DNA of 37,645 bases, from the NCBI GenBank assembly GCA_944358125.1, contig CALVQM010000004.1, positions 1 through 37,645 on the forward strand. Reading direction: 5' to 3'. Origin of the DNA: an uncultured Bacilli bacterium. Its GTDB lineage: Bacteria > Bacillota_I > Bacilli_A > RF39 > UBA660. The position numbers were made by a program, and so were the translations under genes. Positions 31,616 to 37,645 of the stretch are shown here, piece by piece (positions within the stretch are counted from its first letter, which is position 1; every line of letters starts with the position of its first letter). A model generated the notes under the pieces. That model had not been told where the DNA came from, made no database searches, and was given only the letters and a program-made list of their open reading frames with translations.

Positions 31616-32635
31616 TTAACTATAATTTTTTATATATTCATGATATTCTTCGTATGTAATTTCAATAGGATTATTTATTATATAGAAAGGTTTATTTTGA
31701 TAAGCATTTTTATTTATAGTATATTTATAATATTTATTATCATACTTATATAAAATAGTGTTCAAATATCGTTCTCTAGCGCAATTTAAATCATTTGACA
31801 ATATCTTTAAATAATCATAATTACTATTATAAAAAGAATTATCTGTTTTATAAAAAATAAACTTGCTATCATTAATTATTTTGTCAAAATTTTCTATTTG
31901 GGGATAAAAATTGCTTAATTCTGTTCCATGATTAGCATAAATATATTTTAAATTAATAAAGAAATTATTTTCATAATATGGTTCAGGAATATAGTTAATT
32001 TGTTCAAAGAAAGTTGGAGATAAATTACGATTATCTTCAAAATAATAAGTTCTAGTTAGAAGATTTATATTGCGGCTATCATACTTTTTTTCAACTATAT
32101 AAATAGATCCAAAATCAATTTCTTTTTCAATATTTAAATAATAAAGCATTTTTTCCTCTTCATATAAAGTTATTTTATTAGGAATTAAAGTGTCATCTTC
32201 TATATAATTAGGAAATTCATAAATAACTTTAGAATTTTTTCCATTATTTATAATATCTAATTGAATAATACGACCATATTCATCATAGCTTACATTTATT
32301 TCAAAATTTTCGTGAGAAAATTTAACTATTTTACCATCTTTATATATGTAGTTATAATAATATTCTTTATCTGGGGTTTGAATGTAGATAAGATTATTTT
32401 TACTATCATATTTTTCTTCTAAAATATTATCACATTTCATTAGTCTTAATAAATCATTAAAAATACAGGCGTGATTATTGACTGTGGAATTTTTTAAATA
32501 TCTTGAATCCACTGTTGTTTCTGTTTGATTTGAAGGAGTATTTGGAATATTTTCGTCTTTTTTTAGAAAAATTTTTAAACTTAAAAATATTAATATTATT
32601 AATACAACAATAATTATCCATTTAATATATTTCAT
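31616..32635 (-). CDS. Uncharacterised membrane-anchored extracellular protein
   Basis: About 339 residues, starting at ATG 32635 with AGGG eight bases upstream. One N-terminal membrane segment (about 4-22) is followed by a short Asn/Pro/Thr linker and a soluble, Tyr- and Asn-rich domain with repeated beta hairpins (YDSKNNLIYIQTPD, YDEYGRIIQLDI), reminiscent of YD-type repeats but too degenerate to name. One pair of cysteines near residues 57 and 69 (ACIFNDLLRLMKC) may form a disulfide. No family recognised. Promoter TTGACC-17 bp-TATAAT at 32676-32704 on the minus strand. Confidence 0.72.
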   Translation of the reverse strand: MKYIKWIIIVVLIILIFLSLKIFLKKDENIPNTPSNQTETTVDSRYLKNSTVNNHACIFNDLLRLMKCDNILEEKYDSKNNLIYIQTPDKEYYYNYIYKDGKIVKFSHENFEINVSYDEYGRIIQLDIINNGKNSKVIYEFPNYIEDDTLIPNKITLYEEEKMLYYLNIEKEIDFGSIYIVEKKYDSRNINLLTRTYYFEDNRNLSPTFFEQINYIPEPYYENNFFINLKYIYANHGTELSNFYPQIENFDKIINDSKFIFYKTDNSFYNSNYDYLKILSNDLNCARERYLNTILYKYDNKYYKYTINKNAYQNKPFYIINNPIEITYEEYHEYIKNYS

Positions 32636-32675
32636 TTTAAATACCCTATACAAATATTGTATCCTTTATATTTGG

Positions 32676-32704
32676 ATTATAGCATGATTATACTTTTAGG
32701 TCAA
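32676..32704 (-). promoter_or_regulatory. Promoter of the membrane-anchored protein gene
   Basis: TTGACC (32699-32704), 17 bp, TATAAT (32676-32681) on the minus strand, about 41 bp before the ATG at 32635. Confidence 0.8.
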
Positions 32705-32727
32705 TTATTTTAAATTAGTTTTTTACA

Positions 32728-32771
32728 GAAAAAAAATATAGTTGAATTACAAAACTGAATTCTACTATATT
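32728..32771 (-). terminator. Terminator of thiI
   Basis: On the minus strand AATATAGTAGAATT / AATTCAACTATATT, 14-bp stem with one mismatch, loop of 9, followed by eight U (complement of 32729-32736). It lies 38 bp after the thiI stop. Confidence 0.85.
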
Positions 32772-32808
32772 TTCTTAACTATAGTTTATGTACTTTTTTG
32801 GCAGGATA

Positions 32809-33999
32809 TTATAATAAATCTTTAAACGCCTTTTCTTCTTCATGAGCTTTAATAGTAATTACTTCATGATTTTTTATAGCCTTATAAATTAAATCTTTAA
32901 ATGGTATTAATTCTTCGTATTCATAGCATTTTTCGATACTAGGATTAATTACTGGGTGTTTAGGCACAAATATCGTACAACAATCTATAAATGGCAAAAT
33001 ACTTGTTTCGTAAGTATCAATTTTTTGGGCAATATCAATAATGTCTAATTTATCAAAACAAGCAAGAGGTCTTATTACAGGCATACTCACCACTTCATTA
33101 ATGGCATTCATACTAGTTAGGGTTTGACTGGCTACTTGACCAATAGATTCTCCATTTATTAAAATTTTTGCATTTCTACGACTAGCTATAATGGCACTTA
33201 TCCGGTACATCATTCTTCTCATGATCGTTATTAAATAATCATGGGGAATATTTTTATAAATAGCTTCTTGAATTTCAGTAAAATTAACGACATGCAAAAT
33301 GATATCATTGTTGTATACGGCTAATTTTTTAGCTAGATCTTTCACTTTGTTTTTGGCTTCATTACTAGTATGAGGTGGACTTTCAAAATAAATAGCTTCT
33401 ATTTTTACGCCTCTTTTAATCGTTAAAAACCCGGCAACAGGGGAATCTATGCCGCCACTTAACATTAATAATCCCTTTCCTAAAGTACCAACGGGATATC
33501 CTCCTAATCCTTTCAATTTATCAAAATAAACTAAAGTATTATTTATTCGATATTCGACATTTACTAGTACTTCAGGATTTTTTATGTCCACTTTTAAACC
33601 AGGAATATTTTTTAAGATATGAGCTCCTAGATTTTTGCTTAATAGAACACTAGTCGTATTTAACTTTTTATTACTTCTTTTACTTTCGACTTTGAATGTC
33701 GTAAATTCTTTGGCTTTTAAGAGATTTAATACTTCTTCTTTTACAATATTAAAATCTGTACTATCAATAACATAGCCAATATTTATTTCATGTATCCCAA
33801 AAATATTTTTAACTCTTTTTACTACTTCATCAAATTTTTCATTCGTATGGATAAACATACGTCCTAAATCATAAGTTACTAGGGCATCTAAATCATTTAA
33901 AGCTAATAAAATATTTTCTTTTAATTTTTTTAGAAAGAAATTAATATTATCTTTTTTTGTAGATAATTCTCCATATTTAATTAATATAACACTTTTCAT
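32809..33999 (-). CDS. thiI: tRNA 4-thiouridine synthase ThiI
   Basis: A 396-residue enzyme that adenylates U8 of tRNA and installs sulfur. An NFLD-like/ferredoxin-like start (KSVILIKYGELSTKKDN), a THUMP domain (about 60-165) and the PP-loop domain with SGGIDSPVAGF follow. The C-terminal rhodanese domain of E. coli ThiI is absent, as in Bacillus, so sulfur comes straight from the adjacent desulfurase. A Cys pair (DCCTIF) lies near residue 345. The ATG at 33999 follows GTGATG. It has its own promoter, TTTACA-17 bp-TATAAT at 34015-34043. Confidence 0.95.
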   Translation of the reverse strand: MKSVILIKYGELSTKKDNINFFLKKLKENILLALNDLDALVTYDLGRMFIHTNEKFDEVVKRVKNIFGIHEINIGYVIDSTDFNIVKEEVLNLLKAKEFTTFKVESKRSNKKLNTTSVLLSKNLGAHILKNIPGLKVDIKNPEVLVNVEYRINNTLVYFDKLKGLGGYPVGTLGKGLLMLSGGIDSPVAGFLTIKRGVKIEAIYFESPPHTSNEAKNKVKDLAKKLAVYNNDIILHVVNFTEIQEAIYKNIPHDYLITIMRRMMYRISAIIASRRNAKILINGESIGQVASQTLTSMNAINEVVSMPVIRPLACFDKLDIIDIAQKIDTYETSILPFIDCCTIFVPKHPVINPSIEKCYEYEELIPFKDLIYKAIKNHEVITIKAHEEEKAFKDLL

Positions 34000-34014
34000 A
34001 AACATCACATGAGT

Positions 34015-34043
34015 ATTATACTTAAAATTTAGCTTTTTGTAAA
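34015..34043 (-). promoter_or_regulatory. thiI promoter
   Basis: TTTACA (34038-34043), 17 bp, TATAAT (34015-34020) on the minus strand, just downstream of the hairpin ending the desulfurase gene. Confidence 0.7.
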
Positions 34044-34073
34044 TAAAAGAGACTACAAATTAATCATGTAGTC
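34044..34073 (-). terminator. Hairpin at the end of the cysteine desulfurase gene
   Basis: GACTACA / TGTAGTC with a 9-base loop holding the TAA stop, followed by TCTCTTTTATTT on the minus strand. A weak terminator or processing site between the desulfurase and thiI. Confidence 0.5.
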
Positions 34074-35190
34074 CACTAAGTTTGCGATATATTCCATCAA
34101 AATAAGATATAAATTTATTTACTTCATCTGTGGTTGTAAGATGAGATAGGCTAATTCTAATGGTTGAGGATGCTCTTACTTTATCATTATAAACAGCCAT
34201 TACAGCTGTAGATAAAGTAGCACTAGAGCAAGCAGTATTAGAACTTACATAGACTTCAAATTCTTCTAAAGCATGTAAGAATGTTTCGGCTTTTATATTT
34301 CGTAAACTAATATTTAAGATATGAGGAATACTGTATTTGGTTTTATTGATCATAACACCATTGTATTTTTTTAAAGCATTCACAATCTTTTCATTTAATC
34401 TTTCAATAAATCTTTCCCTTTTTTCAATGTCTGTAGTAGCAAGTCGAAGGGCTTTGGATAAAGCGACAATTAAAGGTACAGCTGGAGTTCCAGGATTTAA
34501 CATATTAGTAGTGCCAGAACCAAATAAGATAGGAGAAATATTAATATTATTACTTTTATATAAAACCCCTATTCCTTTAGGTCCATATATTTTATGAGCT
34601 GCGAATGTTGCTAAATCAACATCGTGCATACTAATACTTACTTTACCAATCGCTTGAGTCATATCAGAATGAAAGATGGTATTGGGGTTTTCTTTTTTAA
34701 TAATTTGTCTAATCATTTTTAGGGGTTGTCTAATTCCTAGTTCGCTATTTACAGCACATATACTTACGAGTATCGTATCTTCCCTGATTAATCTTTTTAA
34801 ATCTTCAAAATCAATTAATCCTTCTTCATCATTATTTACATAACTAATTTCAAAGCCTAAACTTTCTAAGTGATCACATATAGCATAGATAGAGGGATGC
34901 TCTAATTTAGAAACAATAATATGATGCCCTTTCTTTTGATTGTACATAGCTGCTCCAAGAATAGCTAAATTATTAGACATTGTGGCGCCACTTGTATAAG
35001 TAATTTCTTTTTCATTAATATTTAGTATTTCCGCTATTTGTTTTGTGGCACTATTCATTAAATTTTTGGATTTCACCCCAAGCTCATGTAGAGAATTGGG
35101 ATTACCAAAAAAATCTTTGCTTGTTTTATTGTATGTATCTAGTACTTCAAATCCTATTGGTGTTGTTGCACTATAATCTAAATATATCAT
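34060..35190 (-). CDS. Cysteine desulfurase, NifS/NifZ type
   Basis: A 376-residue PLP enzyme taking sulfur from cysteine. Landmarks: MIYLDYSATTP start, TSGATMSNN, LEHPSI, HSDMTQAIGK, the PLP lysine in AAHKIYGPKGIG, and the active-site loop with Cys in SNTACSSAT. The short class-I-like loop and location beside thiI match Bacillus NifZ, dedicated to ThiI, rather than the SUF enzyme SufS. RBS AGGTGAAT before the ATG, TATAAT further upstream. It may also feed other sulfur pathways in this organism. Confidence 0.93.
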   Translation of the reverse strand: MIYLDYSATTPIGFEVLDTYNKTSKDFFGNPNSLHELGVKSKNLMNSATKQIAEILNINEKEITYTSGATMSNNLAILGAAMYNQKKGHHIIVSKLEHPSIYAICDHLESLGFEISYVNNDEEGLIDFEDLKRLIREDTILVSICAVNSELGIRQPLKMIRQIIKKENPNTIFHSDMTQAIGKVSISMHDVDLATFAAHKIYGPKGIGVLYKSNNINISPILFGSGTTNMLNPGTPAVPLIVALSKALRLATTDIEKRERFIERLNEKIVNALKKYNGVMINKTKYSIPHILNISLRNIKAETFLHALEEFEVYVSSNTACSSATLSTAVMAVYNDKVRASSTIRISLSHLTTTDEVNKFISYFDGIYRKLSGLHD

Positions 35191-35265
35191 CTAATTCACC
35201 TACTCTTATTATACAAAAAAATATTAAGTTATTCTATATAAAAATTATGAAAAAACATAATTTGA

Positions 35266-36273
35266 CTAAATTTTATAATTTGTATGTTCTTCCTCATTTA
35301 TAATATTTAAGCAATGTCGCATAATATCTTTTCGTCCCCTTTTTGATAAAACTTGAACTAAATCAAAACCTGGTCTTCTATTACCTTCAATAAATGTTGC
35401 TCCATCTTGGGTAACGGCTACGTCCCAACCAACAACATGAATATTTTTATTTACTAATGATGCTTCTAAAACTAATTTTTTGATTTTTTCCCAATTAGGT
35501 ATTTGAAAACCATCAAATTTAATATGCGATTTAGGGTGAAATTCAAAATAATCTAGATTTTTATTAAAAGCTTTCCCTACTAATTTACCTGTTTGTAAAT
35601 CAACTAAACAAGCCATACCACCTTTATGAAAATTATCTACATTATATGTGCCATTACCAAAACGCATACAAGCAAATAAGATTTCGCTTTTACCATTATA
35701 ACTAAAAGTCATAATTCTAATTGTATTTACACTGCTATTACAAATTTCACTAACTTTTGGATGTTGTTCAACATATTCTTCTAAAAATAATTTTTCCTCT
35801 TTTAACTTTTGATAAAATTCTGCAATATTTTTAATATCTTTCGTATAGACTTTTTCTACACCCCTACCACCTAGGCCATCATAAGGTTTCATCATAAAAT
35901 AATCGTGTTGGGCTAAAAAGATCTTTAATTCTTCTAAAGTACCATTATCAAAGAAATCTCTTTTTATATATTTTTTAAAATTACGTAAAAAGTTGGTTTT
36001 AATGGTAAAAAAGGTTTTATATTTAGAAGGACTTACAATTTCATAAAATTTGTCTTGATCTTTAATTGATGCGTATTCTAATACTTCTTTTTTCGTTTTA
36101 TTATATAGTTCATAATTTAAATAATCACTGTATCCACAACCGATTAAACGAAAACAATTTAGGAAATTTAGTTTTAATCCTAGAGAACTACGATTTTCTT
36201 TTTGGGCTAATTCATTTATTTTGGCATTAAAGTTCTTTAAATTACCTTTTAACGCATAACTTATTATACTCAT
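35266..36273 (-). CDS. ATP-grasp protein of the sugar-transfer associated type
   Basis: A 335-residue protein with an ATP-grasp fold (about 95-325): ATP-binding lysine and glycine-rich loop in MMKPYDGLGGRGVEKV, LFLEEYVEQHPKV, and the metal-binding end GWDVAVTQDGATFIEGNRRPGFD. This matches the ATPgrasp_ST family, often found with polysaccharide glycosyltransferases; it presumably ligates an amino acid or similar acid to a sugar or polymer. It begins 1 bp after the glycosyltransferase stop and uses GAGGTG in that junction, so the two are one operon. Confidence 0.85.
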   Translation of the reverse strand: MSIISYALKGNLKNFNAKINELAQKENRSSLGLKLNFLNCFRLIGCGYSDYLNYELYNKTKKEVLEYASIKDQDKFYEIVSPSKYKTFFTIKTNFLRNFKKYIKRDFFDNGTLEELKIFLAQHDYFMMKPYDGLGGRGVEKVYTKDIKNIAEFYQKLKEEKLFLEEYVEQHPKVSEICNSSVNTIRIMTFSYNGKSEILFACMRFGNGTYNVDNFHKGGMACLVDLQTGKLVGKAFNKNLDYFEFHPKSHIKFDGFQIPNWEKIKKLVLEASLVNKNIHVVGWDVAVTQDGATFIEGNRRPGFDLVQVLSKRGRKDIMRHCLNIINEEEHTNYKI

Positions 36274-36274
36274 A

Positions 36275-37429
36275 TTACACCTCTTTATTTTTTATAACTT
36301 CTTTGTATATTTTTAAGGCTTTAGCAGTTACATTTTTTGGAGAATACCTTTCAGCGATTGCTCTTAAATAAGAAATATCATATTTGTCTATTGTTTTATA
36401 CACTTCTATAATTGCCTTTGCTAAAGATTTAACATCACCTATATTTACTAATTTACCACTTTTTTCGTCAATATATTCTTCAGGTCCTAAACATTTAGTA
36501 GAAATGATTGGCATACCACTAGCTAAAGCTTCAATGCCAGGAATACAAAATGTTTCTTTATCACTTGTTATAACAAAAATATTATGTTCATTTAAAATGG
36601 TTGCTATTTCTTTTTTGGTTTGGCGGCCAATAAAATTTACATAAGCATCTAATCCTAGTTCATGACAGGTATGTTGATAATATTTTTTTAAATAACCATC
36701 ACCAATAATTGTTAAAGATACATTTGCTACTTCTTTTTTATCTATAATTATTTTTAGAGCTTTAAGCATATCTTCAATTCTTTTTCCTTTTCTAAAAGCA
36801 CATACTTGAATTAATTTTAGGCCATTTATTTTTTTACGGGGTAATTTAAAAAGGTCAGTATTTACTAAATTAGGCAAAACAGCTTTAGGAGTATAAGTTT
36901 CTGGTATTTCTTCTAACATATATTGGCTTACCGTTGTAAAGTAACTAATATTATTTAGAGCATATAAACCAAAAGATTTATTTTGACCTTCAAAAAATGT
37001 TTTAGCATAAGAAGCATGTTCTGTTATTACTACCGGAATATTATATTTTTTGCCTAAAACACAAGCAGCATATCCAGCAGGAATGGTTACCATAGCATGA
37101 ATAACATCTGGTTTAGGATTTTCTTTTAAGTATGCTTTAAAAGCATGATCCAAAACTTTTACATAGCTATGTATTTGCCATTTATAATTTAATCTTTCCC
37201 TATTTAACATTCTAGTAATATAAACATGATAATTTTTTTCACTTATCTTTTTATGTTTGGGCATAAATAAAAACTTTAAGGGATTATTTAGTCTTTCTCT
37301 TTCTATAAAAAGCATATTTACTTTAATATTTTTGCTCATTGCTAGAGCTTCACAAAATTCTTTATGATAAATACCCATTAGTTGATCTAAACCATTTGGA
37401 TACCAACTGGGAATAACCAAGATATTCAT
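36275..37429 (-). CDS. GT4-family glycosyltransferase
   Basis: A 384-residue GT-B enzyme. N-lobe start MNILVIPSWYPNGLDQLMG with HAMVTIPAGYAACVLGKKY and VITEHASY; C-lobe with LIQVCAFRKGKR, LTIIGDGYLKKY, VNFIGRQTKKEI and the nucleotide-sugar site E-x7-E in DKETFCIPGIEALASGMPII. Likely acts on a cell-surface polysaccharide or glycolipid at the cytosolic face. AGAGGTGA precedes the ATG, and a promoter lies at 37448-37476. Acceptor and sugar are unknown. Confidence 0.92.
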   Translation of the reverse strand: MNILVIPSWYPNGLDQLMGIYHKEFCEALAMSKNIKVNMLFIERERLNNPLKFLFMPKHKKISEKNYHVYITRMLNRERLNYKWQIHSYVKVLDHAFKAYLKENPKPDVIHAMVTIPAGYAACVLGKKYNIPVVITEHASYAKTFFEGQNKSFGLYALNNISYFTTVSQYMLEEIPETYTPKAVLPNLVNTDLFKLPRKKINGLKLIQVCAFRKGKRIEDMLKALKIIIDKKEVANVSLTIIGDGYLKKYYQHTCHELGLDAYVNFIGRQTKKEIATILNEHNIFVITSDKETFCIPGIEALASGMPIISTKCLGPEEYIDEKSGKLVNIGDVKSLAKAIIEVYKTIDKYDISYLRAIAERYSPKNVTAKALKIYKEVIKNKEV

Positions 37430-37447
37430 ACTACATTCACCTCTTTA

Positions 37448-37476
37448 AGTATAGCAAAATTATAGTGGTATTACAA
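37448..37476 (-). promoter_or_regulatory. Promoter of the glycosyltransferase/ATP-grasp operon
   Basis: TTGTAA (37471-37476), 17 bp, TATACT (37448-37453) on the minus strand, downstream of the ftsZ terminator. Confidence 0.7.
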
Positions 37477-37513
37477 TCTTATTTCTAACAAGATAATAGT
37501 TCTTTTTCAAAAG

Positions 37514-37539
37514 AAAAAAGAACGGCTCATACGTTCTTT
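37514..37539 (-). terminator. ftsZ terminator
   Basis: On the minus strand AAAGAACG / CGTTCTTT, loop TATGAGC, then UUUUUU (complement of 37514-37519). The ftsZ stop lies at its base. Confidence 0.85.
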
Positions 37540-37645
37540 AAAATCTATCTTTGTTTCTTAAGAATGGGGGAATGTCATATTCATCATCAAGAGTCTCTTC
37601 TACTTGACGACGTCTTGGCATCTTGTTATCATCACTAAATAACAT
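37538..37645 (-). CDS. ftsZ: FtsZ, C-terminal 35 residues (partial)
   Basis: The open frame that enters from the right edge ends with EETLDDEYDIPPFLRNKDRF. The DIPPFLRN segment is the conserved C-terminal peptide of FtsZ that binds FtsA, SepF and other division partners, preceded by the variable charged linker (PRRRQVEET). The GTPase domain is outside the window. It is followed by a terminator, so the genes to the left are a separate unit. Confidence 0.9.
   Translation of the reverse strand: MLFSDDNKMPRRRQVEETLDDEYDIPPFLRNKDRF

Noticed and set aside
31568-31753. Rightward 61-codon hydrophobic open frame
   Set aside because: Mostly the antisense of the end of the membrane-anchored protein gene at 31616-32635; no ribosome site, and hydrophobicity is a by-product of AT-rich sequence.
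1-37645. TGA read as tryptophan (Mollicute code)
   Set aside because: TGA ends several intact genes at the expected place, for instance those ending at 2153, 18449 and 22661, so the standard code applies.
1-37645. CRISPR arrays, insertion sequences, rRNA or tRNA genes
   Set aside because: No regularly spaced repeats, transposase-like frames, rRNA motifs or complete tRNA cloverleaves were seen on reading.

Overview
The window is about 37.6 kb of very AT-rich DNA from a low-GC Gram-positive bacterium. Short intergenic gaps, Shine-Dalgarno sites of the GGTGATG/AGGTGA type, TGA used as a normal stop, and homologues of SpoVID, YsxE, YutH, YutD, CvfD, DivIB and NifZ/ThiI all point to Bacilli. The presence of SpoVID-like, YsxE-like and YutH-like genes suggests a spore-forming or formerly spore-forming lineage of the Erysipelotrichia / uncultured gut Bacilli type. 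That placement is inference from gene content; no rRNA is present.

Layout. 0.2-6.4 kb: an XRE regulator, an S1-domain RNA-binding protein, a NifU-like Fe-S protein, then a leftward set with YutH-like, a proline-rich coiled-coil protein, YutD and an unknown membrane protein, followed by a structured intergenic region and the spoVID-ysxE pair. 6.4-12.7 kb: rpmB, a two-gene OpuC/EgtUV-type ABC importer, a membrane-bound polysaccharide deacetylase, and a GntR (YtrA-type)-ABC-permease operon with a clear palindromic operator over its promoter. 12.8-18.4 kb: two paralogous small membrane proteins (DUF6512-like) bracket an accessory patch holding a Q-salvage (DUF2419/Qng1-like) gene, a frameshifted uracil-DNA-glycosylase-superfamily gene, an unknown helical protein and a frameshifted ORF6N-type gene, then pyrG with a 5' hairpin leader. 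18.4-25.6 kb: ogt, a large DUF2207 membrane protein, an RlmCD-type 23S rRNA methyltransferase, a surface transglutaminase-like protein and an orphan GspE/PilB-type ATPase. 25.6-29.4 kb: a leftward murG-murB-divIB-queH run (part of a division/cell wall cluster). 29.46-30.12 kb: a 660-bp region without annotated genes, which holds what looks like a type I toxin-antitoxin locus. 30.1-37.6 kb: a compact UvrD/HelD-like helicase, an unknown membrane-anchored protein, thiI and its NifS-type cysteine desulfurase, an ATP-grasp/glycosyltransferase pair, and the 3' end of ftsZ.

How the genes fit together. Sulfur and tRNA modification recur: cysteine desulfurase plus ThiI (4-thiouridine), a NifU-like scaffold, QueH (last step of queuosine synthesis) and a Qng1-like queuosine salvage enzyme. 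Envelope work is the second theme: MurB, MurG, DivIB, FtsZ, deacetylase, transglutaminase, glycosyltransferase.

The most notable unannotated element is at 29785-30071. A 24-codon ORF for a hydrophobic peptide with a basic tail sits between two convergent promoters of the same design (TTGCTT, 17 bp, then a -10). Each promoter is followed by nearly the same 5' sequence, and the opposite-strand transcript ends in a strong terminator inside the toxin ORF end. This is the architecture of a small type I toxin with an antisense antitoxin RNA. A second point of interest is the DUF2419-UDG-like-unknown gene set, and two neighbouring genes that are both broken by one missing A in an AAAAGA context.
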